Assembly (NCBI GenBank): GCA_951812315.1
Contig: CATOSA010000017.1
Coordinates: forward strand, 80,666 to 130,125
DNA length: 49,460 nt
Source of the DNA: an uncultured Burkholderiales bacterium
GTDB taxonomy: Bacteria > Pseudomonadota > Gammaproteobacteria > Burkholderiales > Eutrophovitaceae
Direction of reading: 5' to 3'
This document shows positions 17,154 through 26,040 of the stretch, one piece after another. Every line of letters begins with the position of its first letter. Position 1 is the stretch's first letter. The position numbers and the translations under genes are program-made. The notes under the pieces are model-generated. The model was not told where the DNA came from. It ran no database searches and worked only from the letters and a program-made list of their open reading frames with translations.

Positions 17154-17857
17154 GTTGGTTCCGCGCGCACGGTATCTGCCGTCTGGCCAAACAGGATTTT
17201 CTTCGCCTCTTCATCCATGACCGGCTTGACGCTGATTTCGGCCCCTTTGTCGTATGCCCGCTTGGTTGCCGGGCGCGCACGAATCGTGTCAAACCAGCGC
17301 TTCAGATTCGGAAACTCTTCGATTTTCTGTTGCTGTCGCTTGTGCGGCACCGTCCACGGATAGCTCGCCATATCTGCGATCGAATAGTCGCCGGCAACAT
17401 ATTCGCGATCGGCAAGACGCCGATCAAGCACGGCGTACAGGCGCGATGTTTCCTTGACGTACCGATCCATTGCGTATTCGAGCCTTTCCGGCGCATAGGT
17501 GACAAAGTGATGGTTCTGGCCGGCCATCGGTCCCAGGCCTCCCATCTGCCAGAACAGCCATTGTGAAACGTCAACGCGCCCGCGCACATCCGCAGGAATG
17601 AACTGCCCGGTTTTCTCGGCAAGATAAAGAAGTATGGCCCCGGATTCAAATACCGAAACCGGGTCTCCGCCGCCGTCCGGGTCATGATCCACGATCGCCG
17701 GCATGCGGTTGTTAGGTGCAATCTTCAGAAATTCAGGCTTGAACTGATCTCCGCGTCCAATCGCAACCGGCACGATCCGGTAATCGAGACCTGTTTCTTC
17801 CAGAAACATCGTAATTTTGTGACCGTTCGGTGTCGGCCAATAATGAAGATCAATCAT
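17150..17857 (-). CDS. Glutathione S-transferase, YfcG/YghU-like (nu class)
   Basis: A 235-residue GST. The N-terminus IDLHYWPTPNGHKITMFLEE is the Thr-Pro-Asn-Gly-xxK signature of YfcG/YghU nu-class enzymes, which have disulphide reductase and peroxidase activity with glutathione. NRMPAIVDHD and VFESGAILLYLAEKTG give the glutathione-binding loops, and QWLFWQMGGLGPMAGQ is diagnostic for the class. It precedes a second GST with an ATGA overlap. With gor and a peroxiredoxin nearby this supports a thiol-redox role. Confidence 0.9.
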   Translation of the reverse strand: MIDLHYWPTPNGHKITMFLEETGLDYRIVPVAIGRGDQFKPEFLKIAPNNRMPAIVDHDPDGGGDPVSVFESGAILLYLAEKTGQFIPADVRGRVDVSQWLFWQMGGLGPMAGQNHHFVTYAPERLEYAMDRYVKETSRLYAVLDRRLADREYVAGDYSIADMASYPWTVPHKRQQQKIEEFPNLKRWFDTIRARPATKRAYDKGAEISVKPVMDEEAKKILFGQTADTVRAEPT

Positions 17858-17954
17858 TTGCTCTCCCTTGTTTAATGTGCACTGGTCAGTGCGTTCGGGT
17901 CGCCAGGATTATTGCGTTTTCAAGAGTGCTGGCAACGGCCATCTCCACTCGACG

Positions 17955-18626
17955 TTACTGATCGACCGCGATGATCCGCTCGGCGACCTGAAGCAAATCC
18001 GGTTCGACGATGTCCGGTGCCTCGAACAACGGCTCAACTACCATTGCCGGGCGCGCAATAAATGCCGCAGCACAGCCAGCGCGCATCGCACCGGCGACGT
18101 CCCAGCCATGCGCAGCGATCAAACGCGTCTGTTCCGGTGCAACGCCCATCGTTCTGGCGGCGTGGTGATACACCTTGGCAGCAGGTTTCAGACTCTGCAC
18201 CTCGTCAACCGAAATGACTTTTTCAAGAAACGTGATCAACCCGGCATTCTCAAGTTGCGCACGTGCGACTGCCGGGGGCGAATTCGTCAGTGTGGCCAGC
18301 CGGAAGCCGGCATCGCGCAACCTCTCCATTGCAGGCAACACATCCGGGTGTGGCGGCAGTGTGCGCATCCCGCCGACTATTGCAGACTGGTCGTCATCAG
18401 TTAACGTGACGCCACGACGCTGCGCCACCATCGCCAGCGCGGCGCGCGCAACTTTTCCAAAGTCACTGTAGTCATCGGTAATAACAGTCAGCATCGCGCT
18501 GTGCAATACCTGCCCGAACCACTGATACAACACCTGCCCATCACCGAACGCTCGCTCGAAGTGGGGCAGCAACGCGCGCAAGTCGAGAAGTGATTCATTG
18601 ACATCGAATAGCAGTACTTTTTTCAT
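17955..18626 (-). CDS. HAD superfamily hydrolase, haloacid dehalogenase type II family
   Basis: A 223-residue HAD hydrolase. Motif I is LFDVNESLLDL with nucleophile Asp8 (most relatives have NET where this has NES). Motif II is TLTNSPPAV, the lysine is in SLKPAAKVY, and the acidic end is IAAHGWDVAGAMRAGCAAAFIARP, which is typical of type II haloacid dehalogenase-like enzymes. It precedes the GST pair by 97 bp and could share the transcript. It is a distant paralogue of the gene at 1676. Confidence 0.83.
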   Translation of the reverse strand: MKKVLLFDVNESLLDLRALLPHFERAFGDGQVLYQWFGQVLHSAMLTVITDDYSDFGKVARAALAMVAQRRGVTLTDDDQSAIVGGMRTLPPHPDVLPAMERLRDAGFRLATLTNSPPAVARAQLENAGLITFLEKVISVDEVQSLKPAAKVYHHAARTMGVAPEQTRLIAAHGWDVAGAMRAGCAAAFIARPAMVVEPLFEAPDIVEPDLLQVAERIIAVDQ

Positions 18627-18701
18627 CGACCTATCCCTCCCTATCTCTTCCTATTTTCCGACCGCCACAAGTCATTCACTGGCGGCATCACATTCGAATT
18701 T

Positions 18702-19259
18702 TCAGAATGCCTGAATCCAGGCTTTCAGCTGCCCGATCTGACGATCAACCACACCGGGATCGCGCAATTCATTTGCCATCAAGGTCACGCCCTGTACCGA
18801 ACCGATCAGCCAGACCCCGAGTTCCTGCGCATCGACACGGCCCATCGATCTAAACTGCTCGGAGACCCACTGCGCGCGCACGATGAGTCCCTGGTTAACG
18901 AGTGCACGCGAATCCGCCTCGCCCTTGTTCATTTCCTGACACAGACTGCCAACGGGACAACCGTATTTGGCGAGACTGTCGCGCGACTCGATCACGGAAT
19001 CCAGAAACGCGAGCAAACGCTCGCGGGGCACCGGCTGTTTGTCGAATTCCGCCGCGCGGGCCCGAAAATCGTCTTCGTGCGAACTGGCGACCGCTGCCAG
19101 CAATTCCTCCTTGCTTCGGAAATAGTAATAGACGTTGCCAAGCGGCACCCCGGATGCTTCGGCAATGTCGGCAAGCGTCGTGCGGCTGAACCCCTTGCTA
19201 TGAATGAGTTGCCGCCCGGCTTGAACAAGGCGTTCGCGCTTGTCACTGATTCTCGGCAT
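18702..19259 (-). CDS. TetR family transcriptional regulator
   Basis: A 185-residue TetR-type repressor. The DNA-binding helix-turn-helix lies at residues 20-40 (TLADIAEASGVPLGNVYYYF) and is preceded by RERLVQAGRQLI. The ligand-binding part has CPVGSLCQEMNKGEADSR. The start is the ATG of MPRISDKRE; an extension of the frame upstream would run through the operator-like palindrome. The gene is followed by the HAD hydrolase and GST genes and preceded by the PRISE reductase gene on the same strand, so it may control one or both. Confidence 0.88.
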   Translation of the reverse strand: MPRISDKRERLVQAGRQLIHSKGFSRTTLADIAEASGVPLGNVYYYFRSKEELLAAVASSHEDDFRARAAEFDKQPVPRERLLAFLDSVIESRDSLAKYGCPVGSLCQEMNKGEADSRALVNQGLIVRAQWVSEQFRSMGRVDAQELGVWLIGSVQGVTLMANELRDPGVVDRQIGQLKAWIQAF

Positions 19260-19293
19260 GGCTTCGACGTACTCCCCGGACGATCCAATAAAT

Positions 19294-19309
19294 TTAGTTG
19301 GGCAACTAA
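19294..19309. promoter_or_regulatory. Candidate TetR operator TTAGTTG-GG-CAACTAA
   Basis: A perfect 7-bp inverted repeat with a two-base spacer lies about 35 bp upstream of the TetR start codon. The size, symmetry and position match an autoregulatory TetR operator. Binding is inferred and not shown. Confidence 0.6.
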
Positions 19310-19446
19310 CTATAACGATCAATCCGCATGCCTGTCGAGCACTCGCCGCACCCGGCTGCAAACTGCATAGGCCGTATCAGCCGCGTGCCGCCCAATCAGG
19401 CAGCTCGCGAGCAAGCGCGCAACGCATCACGAAATGCGAGTCGCAC

Positions 19447-20496
19447 TCAGGGAATAATATTCTCCTGCCTGAATCTGGAAAACAAACGCAAAAACATCTC
19501 TTCGCTGTCAAGCGTTTCACAAAACCCGGCGCGGCGCGCCTTTCCGCAGTCGGAAATCACGTCCCACTCGGAAGAGAACACGAAATCACCAAACTTCCAG
19601 GCGGCAAGCTCTTCAAACCGGTGCGGTTGCAGCTTGTGTTTTTTCACGATGCGCTCCCACACGGGTTCCTTATCCGCCATGAATTCCTGCAGGGAGAAGT
19701 GTGCCGGCGGTCCGGCCTCCAGTCCGAAAAACGTCGCGATGCGCGGCCATAGCGATTCCCAGCGGAACAAATCACCATTGGTCACGTTGTAAGCCTGGTT
19801 CTGGCATTGCTCGCTGGTAGCCATCCATTCGATTGCACGCGCCAGCAATCCAGCGTCGACCGCCTGATAGAGAATATGATAGTTCGTCGGCGTTCCCGGG
19901 TGCCTGAGCGGCAGTCGCAATTCCTTGCAAATGCTCGCGTATACGGCGATGACCGTCGTAAGATTCATCGGACTGCCCAGGGAAAAACCACTGATCGTAT
20001 GTGGCCTGACCGCTGACCACGTCCATTGTCGGTCGCGTTGCGCAGCCTCCAGCCAATCCTGCTGGGCGTAGTAAAAGAACGGTTCGGATAGAGGGCGCGG
20101 ATCGCTTTCCTTGGCGGGTGTCTTGAACGGTCCGAGATGGCTGCCGTACCACTTGGTTCCTTCGACAAGATGCACGTGTTCGAGCGATGGTGCCGCGTTC
20201 GTCACCGTTTCCACCAGATTTCGCAACATGCGCAGATTGACTTCGGCAAGCTCGCCGGGATCGGACTTTTCGACGTAAGCCGAGTAAAACACGTGGCTGA
20301 CGTCCGTGAGCGAACCCAGTTTTGCCCGGCAATCCTCCGCGTCAAGCAGATCGGCTGCGATGTGCTGGAACTCTCCGGGCAGTTCAGGCTTACGCCGCGA
20401 CAGGCCGACGACATTCCAGCGGCCACTACCAACCAGATGTTCCATCAAGGCAGCGCCAGTAACGCCGGTCGCTCCGGCCACGATCGCTCGTTTCAT
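19447..20496 (-). CDS. PRISE-type SDR (enone reductase-like)
   Basis: A 349-residue atypical short-chain dehydrogenase of the progesterone 5-beta-reductase/iridoid synthase (PRISE) group, which reduces 1,4-enones with NADPH. The NADP-binding motif is [14 protein letters not shown] at the N-terminus, with GLSRRKP supplying the 2'-phosphate-binding arginines. [26 protein letters not shown] and the Tyr-motif [10 protein letters not shown] are group signatures. [13 protein letters not shown] and [15 protein letters not shown] follow. The substrate is unknown. The TetR-type gene and palindrome immediately downstream suggest effector-responsive control. Confidence 0.87.
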   Translation of the reverse strand: MKRAIVAGATGVTGAALMEHLVGSGRWNVVGLSRRKPELPGEFQHIAADLLDAEDCRAKLGSLTDVSHVFYSAYVEKSDPGELAEVNLRMLRNLVETVTNAAPSLEHVHLVEGTKWYGSHLGPFKTPAKESDPRPLSEPFFYYAQQDWLEAAQRDRQWTWSAVRPHTISGFSLGSPMNLTTVIAVYASICKELRLPLRHPGTPTNYHILYQAVDAGLLARAIEWMATSEQCQNQAYNVTNGDLFRWESLWPRIATFFGLEAGPPAHFSLQEFMADKEPVWERIVKKHKLQPHRFEELAAWKFGDFVFSSEWDVISDCGKARRAGFCETLDSEEMFLRLFSRFRQENIIP

Positions 20497-20619
20497 TCAC
20501 TTCTCCACGTTCACGTTGCCGGTTTCACTTTTGCAGATTCGCTTGTCCATATTCGCATTTCCGTGCTCTGCGCCTACGTTGTTTATACTGCGCCTTCTCG
20601 ATATTGCCACAGGCAAACA

Positions 20620-21987
20620 ATGAAACACTACGATTTACTCGTTATTGGCGGCGGCAGTGGCGGCGTCGCGACCGCCAACCGTGCCGCGTCCTATGGCGCC
20701 AGGGTCGCGCTGTTCGAAGCCGGACGCATGGGCGGAACCTGCGTCAATGTCGGCTGTGTTCCTAAAAAGATCATGTGGACAGCCGCAAGCCTGAATCACG
20801 CGGTCGAAGAAGCTGCCGACTACGGCTTCGATACGCACCCCGGCCAACTGGACTGGCCAGCACTCAAATCTCGCCGCGACGCCTATATCAAACGCCTCAA
20901 TGCCGGTTACGAAAAAGGGCTGGGCAACAACAAGGTCGACACAGTGCGTGCCCATGCGCGTTTCGTCGAGCCCAAGGTGGTAGAAGCCGACGGACAGCGA
21001 TTCAGCGCCGAACGGATCGTGATCGCAGTCGGCGGGCGGCCGCGCATTCCCGAAATTCCCGGTGCCCAGTACGGTATTACGTCAGACGGTTTCTTTGAAC
21101 TGGAAACCCAGCCTCGGCGCGTTGCGGTCGTTGGCGCCGGATATACGGCAGTTGAGTTCTCCGGATTGCTGCGCGCACTTGGCGCAGAGGTTACGTTGCT
21201 GGTGCGGCGGGATCATTTTCTTCACCACTTCGACAAAACCTTGCGTGACGAATTGATGACCCAGATGGAAGCCGATGGCGTCAAGTGCATCAAGCATGTC
21301 AACGTAATGGATGTTGAGCGCTCGGACGGCAAGCTCAGAATTGAACTCGGTACAGGCGATTTTCTCGAGGATTGCGACACACTCATTTGGGCAATCGGAC
21401 GCATACCCAACACTGACCGCGTCGGGATTGAGAACACCGGTGTCGGGCTGCAAGCCGACGGCAGCATCAGTGTTGACCGGTTCCAGGAAACGAGTATTCC
21501 CGGTCTGTACGCGATCGGGGACGTTGTTGGCCAGTTTGAGCTGACACCGGTAGCCATTGCCGCCGGCCGCCGGCTTGCCGATCGCCTGTTCGGCGGGCAA
21601 GAAGGTCGCGACCTTCCATATGAGAATATCCCTTCGGTTATTTTCAGCCATCCGCCGATTGGTACTGTTGGATTGTCTGAAGAGCAGGCAGTCGAAAAAC
21701 TTGGCGCCGAAAATGTAACTGTCTATGAAACGCGTTTCACGCCGATGTACTACGCATTTGCCACGCGCAAGCCGACGTGCACCATGAAGCTGATTGTCAC
21801 CGGCCCGGAAGAGCATATCGTTGGATGCCACATCATCGGACTCGGCGCGGACGAAATGCTGCAAGGTTTTGCGGTCGCCGTGCGCATGGGAGCGACCAAA
21901 CGGGACTTCGACGACACCGTTGCCATTCACCCGACCGGCGCCGAAGAAATGGTTACCATGCGCAATGCGCGGGCTGCGCTGGTGTAG
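20620..21987 (+). CDS. gor: Glutathione-disulfide reductase
   Basis: A 455-residue flavoprotein that regenerates glutathione from its disulphide with NADPH. The FAD-binding motif is [15 protein letters not shown], the redox disulphide is CVNVGC (Cys41, Cys46), the NADPH-binding motif is [15 protein letters not shown] and the later FAD motif is [10 protein letters not shown]. The C-terminal [11 protein letters not shown] carries the catalytic His-Glu pair. The ATG of [12 protein letters not shown] is the family start; longer reading frames extend back into the divergent PRISE gene and are spurious. It is divergent from the PRISE reductase across 123 bp. Confidence 0.96.
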   Translation: MKHYDLLVIGGGSGGVATANRAASYGARVALFEAGRMGGTCVNVGCVPKKIMWTAASLNHAVEEAADYGFDTHPGQLDWPALKSRRDAYIKRLNAGYEKGLGNNKVDTVRAHARFVEPKVVEADGQRFSAERIVIAVGGRPRIPEIPGAQYGITSDGFFELETQPRRVAVVGAGYTAVEFSGLLRALGAEVTLLVRRDHFLHHFDKTLRDELMTQMEADGVKCIKHVNVMDVERSDGKLRIELGTGDFLEDCDTLIWAIGRIPNTDRVGIENTGVGLQADGSISVDRFQETSIPGLYAIGDVVGQFELTPVAIAAGRRLADRLFGGQEGRDLPYENIPSVIFSHPPIGTVGLSEEQAVEKLGAENVTVYETRFTPMYYAFATRKPTCTMKLIVTGPEEHIVGCHIIGLGADEMLQGFAVAVRMGATKRDFDDTVAIHPTGAEEMVTMRNARAALV

Positions 21988-21998
21988 AGCATCATTAG

Positions 21999-22076
21999 AT
22001 TGAACTTTTGCGCGGACGCGCTGAATTGAACACTGCGCGGGTCGCGCTATATTGAACTTTGCGCCGGCCTCGGTGA
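21999..22076 (+). repeat. Three 26-bp tandem repeats after gor
   Basis: Three imperfect 26-bp units run at 21999-22024, 22025-22050 and 22051-22076, each starting ATTGAAC and then a GCGCGG/GCGC block. The last 24 bases of gor (AATGCGCGGGCTGCGCTG) resemble the middle of unit 2 (ACTGCGCGGGTCGCGCTA), as if the array arose by duplicating the gene end. The array lies between gor and iorA. Confidence 0.8.
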
Positions 22077-22203
22077 CAGAAGCTGCGTTCGCTGGAATTT
22101 CAGCTATGGTCGCCGGGCTTTCAACAATATGCTCGACTCAATCACGAGCGGCAAGCCAGAAGATCCGGCATTTCCCCATCAAGACGATGCATTGGAGTAT
22201 TTC

Positions 22204-22668
22204 GTGATCACTTTCAATCTCAATGGCCAATCAACGACCGTGGGCACAGAAGCGGATACACCGCTGTTGTGGGTCCTGCGCGACCACCTGAACCTCACCG
22301 GCACCAAGTTTGGTTGCGGCGTCGCCGCCTGTGGCGCCTGTACAGTACACATGAATGGAACACCGCTACGCTCCTGCGTCATGCCGGTGTCCGCCTGCGC
22401 CGGCCAGGAGATCACAACTATTGAAGGACTTCGCAATGGAGAGCAGTTGCACCGCATACAGCAAGCCTGGATTGATCATCAGGTACCGCAATGCGGTTAT
22501 TGCCAGAGCGGCATGATCATGGCCGCGGCCGCTTTGCTGAACAACAACCCCAATCCGTCAGACGACGATATTGCGTCGGGCATTACCAATATTTGCCGGT
22601 GCGGAACATACCCGCGTGTTCGAGCTGCGATGCGCGAGCTTGCTGCAACAGCTTCCGACAAGAACTAG
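22204..22668 (+). CDS. iorA: Isoquinoline 1-oxidoreductase alpha subunit ([2Fe-2S])
   Basis: A 154-residue iron-sulfur subunit of a molybdenum hydroxylase that passes electrons from the molybdopterin subunit. The plant-type [2Fe-2S] site has Cys38, 43, 46 and 58 (GCGVAACGACTVH and RSCV). The second site has Cys97, 100, 131 and 133 (QCGYCQSGM and ICRCGTY). The GTG start follows TTGGAG at a good spacing and gives the normal length for IorA. The large subunit gene follows 10 bp later but is frameshifted, so the complex may not be made. Confidence 0.9.
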   Translation: MITFNLNGQSTTVGTEADTPLLWVLRDHLNLTGTKFGCGVAACGACTVHMNGTPLRSCVMPVSACAGQEITTIEGLRNGEQLHRIQQAWIDHQVPQCGYCQSGMIMAAAALLNNNPNPSDDDIASGITNICRCGTYPRVRAAMRELAATASDKN

Positions 22669-22678
22669 GGCGGCGGAC

Positions 22679-25005
22679 ATGACAACGACAAAAAACGAAT
22701 CGACGGTCGTCAACTCCAAGGATGCATCAAAACCCGGAAATCCCCGCAACAAATGGCGGCGCCGCTTTCTGATCACCGCCGGTGTGGCCGGTGGCGCCCT
22801 CGCTATTGGTGTTTGGCGCTTTTATGCAGCGCGTGACACGCTTTCCGTGCCTGGCGAATTGGCATCCAGTGGAAGCAACGCTGCCCTCACCAGCTGGCTC
22901 AAGATCGACACAGAGGGCAAGGTCATCGTTCAAGTGCCGCGCCAGGAGATGGGACAAGGTGTCACAACGTCTCTGCCGATGCTGGTCGCAGAAGAACTGG
23001 ATGCCGATCCCGCGCAAGTGCGCTTCGAGCAAGCTCCCGTGCACCCGCTGTATGCCAATGCGACCATGTTCGGCGACGGCGTGCCGATGCGCGGGGATGA
23101 CACCGGCGTCCTTGCGGCGTTGATGCGAACCAGCCAGTTCAAACTGGGAGAACTGCTCGGCGTGCAGGCGACCGGTGGGTCAACCAGCGTGCGCGACGCG
23201 TGGTCGACGATGCGCCGCGCTGGTGCCGCAGCACGCGCGATGCTGGTGCAAAACGCTTCGACGTTCCGGCGTCGGAATGCGCGGTTAGCAACGGAATAGT
23301 CGAACATACCGCATCCGGAAAGCGCGCAAGCTTCGGCGAGCTCGCACTTGATGTCGCCGAACTGCCGATCACGGACGATGTTCCTCTAAAAAAACTCCGC
23401 ACAGTTCAAGCTGCTCGGCACACCGCAAAAGCGCCTCGACATTCCCGCAAAAGTCGATGGCAGCGCAAACTTTGGTCTTGACGTACGTCTTCCAGGAATG
23501 CTGTACGCCGCAATTTCACAGAGCCCGGTTTTCGGAGGACGCGTGGGTTCGTTTGATGCTGAGAAAGCGCGCTCGAGAAAAGGCGTGAAAGGTGTCTACA
23601 GCCTGCCTGCAACCAGCACGTCGGCCGCTGCTGTCGCAGTTGTCGCAGAACACTACTGGCAGGCACGCAAAGGCCTCGCCGAAGTCACCATCGAATGGGA
23701 ATCCGGCGCCAATGCGGCGCACGACAGCGACGATCAGAGAAAACGCTATTTCGACTTGCTATTCGATGGCGACGCACGCAGCTACGATTCCCAGGGTGAT
23801 GTCGATTCCGCACTGGCCGCGTCGGCAAGACCTGTTACCGGGGATTATTTTGTCCCTTATATCGCGCATGCCGCGATGGAACCCATCAATTGCACTGCGG
23901 TTATCCGCAATGGCACACATTGCCAGGTGTGGGTCGGCAACCAGGCCCCGACCCTGGTGCGCTGGTTCGCGGCCAAAGCCGCAGGACTGGACAGCGACAA
24001 TGTCATCGTCAACACGCCATACCTCGGCGGAGGGTTCGGGCGCCGTGTGGAAGTCGATGTGGTCATGCAAGCCGTCATGCTCGCAAAACAACTTCCAGAT
24101 ACGCCAGTTCAGCTGATCTGGTCGCGCGAGGAAGATACACGACACGATGTCTATCGCCCGATGGCTGCCGCGCGTTTTAACGCCGCGCTCGACAGCAAGG
24201 GCGCCATCGATGGCTGGCACAACCGGATTGTTGGCCAGTCATGCATGGCGGGCATTACCGGCCGCCTGATGCCTGCGGCGCATCGGACATCATGAAAGAC
24301 AAGACGACGTCAGAAGGCGCGTTCGACATTCCCTACGACCTACCCCACCGGCGCGTGGAACACGTTCTTACTCACGAGCCGATACCGGTCGGTTTCTGGC
24401 GCAGCGTTGGTCACAGCTACAACGCATTCTTCACTGAATCATTCGTCGATGAATGTGCGCACGCAGCGCAGCAGGATACATACGAATATCGACGCGCGAT
24501 GCTCTCCGATGCTCCACGCCACCGCAAGGTACTCGAAACCGCCGCGCAGAAATCGCAATGGAGCTCACAGTTGTCCGAAGGCCAGGGCCGCGGCATAGCG
24601 CTGGCCGAGAGTTTTCATTCCATTGTTGCGCAAGTCGCCGATGTCGAGATTGTCGATTGGAAGCTCGTCGTAAAAAAGGTCGTATGCGTCATCGATTGCG
24701 GCTTCGCGGTCAATCCGGACACCGTCGTTGCACAGATGGAAAGTGGAATTATTTTTGCGCTGAGCGCTGCCCTGTACGGGGAGATCACGATCAAGGAAGG
24801 TCAAGTGCAGCAAGGCAATTATCCGCAATACGACATGGTCCGGCTGGCGAACACCCCTGAAATCGAAGTGCATATCATTGGTTCCGGAACTGAACATCTT
24901 GGCGGCGTTGGCGAACCCGGCACACCGCCATTGGCACCCGCACTCTGCAATGCAATTTTCGCGGCAACCGGCAAGCGTATTCGCTCACTTCCGATACGCC
25001 TTTGA
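22679..25005 (+). pseudogene. iorB: Isoquinoline 1-oxidoreductase beta subunit, three frameshifts
   Basis: This matches the whole molybdopterin-binding subunit of an aldehyde/isoquinoline oxidoreductase, split over three frame changes. The order of segments is: RRRFLITAGVAGGALAIG (Tat-like start), VQVPRQEMGQGVTTSLPMLVAEE, then shift 1 near 23248-23254; FDVPASECAVSNG, then shift 2 at the A7 run 23388-23394; GMLYAAISQSPVFGG, HAAMEPINC and GGGFGRRVEVD, then shift 3 near 24268-24282; then VGHSYNAFFTESFVDE and GVGEPGTPPLAPALCNA. Conserved motifs on both sides of each shift remain intact, so either the shifts are recent or some are base-calling errors. The A7 shift fits a single inserted A. Confidence 0.88.
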
Positions 25006-25157
25006 CATACTGACGCAGACATCCAGGACGTGAGCCCTCAACCGGCGGGTAGACATGCGCAAAATGCGTATGTGATACCGTCACACCGGGTAGTGGAGAT
25101 TCGACGTAGTACAGATTCGACATACCATTCAACAACGACATTGAAAGGATATACACA

Positions 25158-25506
25158 ATGAGCATCAAAACGTCTTCACGTCGGACCACGTATGTCGCAA
25201 GTTGTAATTCACGGTGACACGGTCTACACGGCAGGCATCGTGGCCGGCGATACCAACACCGACGTTGCCGGTCAGACTGGCCAGATTCTTGACAAGATCG
25301 ACCGCTACCTCGCCGAAGCCGGTAGCAACAAGTCAAAAATCCTGACGGCGACGATATGGCTTACGGACATCAAGGACTTTAACGACGTCAATACAGTTTG
25401 GGACGCGTGGGTTTCAAAGGACAATCCCCCTACCCGCGCCTGCGTCGAATCAAAGCTTGCAGCCCCGCAGTACAAGATCGAGATCCGCGTCGTCGCGGCT
25501 GCGTAG
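25158..25506 (+). pseudogene. RidA-family enamine/imine deaminase with N-terminal frameshift
   Basis: A RidA (YjgF/YER057c/UK114) family protein of about 115 residues that would hydrolyse reactive enamine/imine intermediates. The frame starting at the ATG with AAAGGA eight bases upstream reads MSIK and then breaks. Removing one A from the run at 25167-25170 gives the family N-terminus MSIKRLHVGPRMSQVV, which continues in the visible frame (VIHGDTVYTAGIVAG, TRACVESKLAAPQYKIEI). As written, translation could only begin at the internal ATG at 25192, which has no ribosome-binding site. One extra base in A4 explains everything. Confidence 0.85.
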
Positions 25507-25570
25507 CGCACCGATTCGACTCGCAGCCACGGCCGAGGAGCAGATGTTCCCGGCTGAGGCGGACCGCTTG

Positions 25571-25603
25571 AAGCCTCCCCGGTCATACGCGGGAGGCTTT
25601 TTT
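25571..25603 (+). terminator. Rho-independent terminator after RidA gene
   Basis: AAGCCTCCC (25571-25579) pairs with GGGAGGCTT (25591-25599) across an 11-base loop and runs directly into a TTTTTT tract (25598-25603). It lies about 65 bp after the RidA stop. Confidence 0.88.
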
Positions 25604-25628
25604 GTCCATTACCACTCGGTAGAATCCA

Positions 25629-25980
25629 GCGCTTGCGTCGGCTTACACTGCGCCAAGCCGACGCAAGCGCTTTTCCCCCTTCTGAGCCGCCGAGTAACGC
25701 AGAAGCGGCAGAGGCTTTCGGCGAGGACTGTCTGAGCGCGAAGTTTCTGCGCGCGAGTTCCGCAGCCGCCTGCCGCTTCGAGTAACGCAGGGAATCCCGA
25801 AGGGACGGTTCAGCGGGGTGCCCTTCTCTTTGGTTACTTTCTCTTGGGCACGCAAGAGAAAGTAACTAGCCGCCGGGCTACCCCCGGCATGCCTGAGACA
25901 GCTGCGACGCCAGATCTCGCCGCATTGCACACGAAAGGTCTGAAAGACCCTGTCGGATTACCTACGCTAATCTCACCTAC
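25629..25980 (-). repeat. Dispersed intergenic repeat, copy B (inverted)
   Basis: This is an inverted copy of the repeat at 3203-3475. On the plus strand it begins with a 16-bp perfect hairpin (25629-25644 with 25655-25670, starting GCGCTTGCGTCGG) followed by TTTT. It then holds GAGCCGCCGAGTAACGCAG, the 14-bp hairpin (25833-25846 with 25853-25866), the GCCGGGCTACCCCCGGC module, and ends with the GTCGGATTA region. It differs from copy A by 88 extra bases, described separately at 25703. Confidence 0.85.
25703..25778. mobile_element. 76-bp insert with terminal inverted repeats and 12-bp flanking duplication
   Basis: Inside repeat copy B, a 76-bp block begins AAGCGGCAG and ends CTGCCGCTT, a 9-bp terminal inverted repeat. 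It is flanked on both sides by CGAGTAACGCAG (25691-25702 and 25779-25790). Copy A has a single CGAGTAACGCAG (on the opposite strand at 3396-3407) joined directly to the next shared base. This is the pattern of a filled versus an empty insertion site. Alternatively the block is an original part of the repeat and copy A lost it by recombination between the 12-bp repeats. Confidence 0.6.
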
Positions 25981-26040
25981 TCGCTACTTTGTTCGTTAAC
26001 ACTCGGTAGAATCCAGTCTCCTCCCTGAGACGCCAACACC

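Noticed and set aside
20137..20619. N-terminal extension of gor by about 160 codons
   Set aside because: It runs back through the divergent PRISE gene; the family start [12 protein letters not shown] fits the usual length.
25629..25980. CRISPR-like array because of repeated hairpin modules
   Set aside because: The modules are not evenly spaced, no unique spacers alternate with them, and no cas gene is present.
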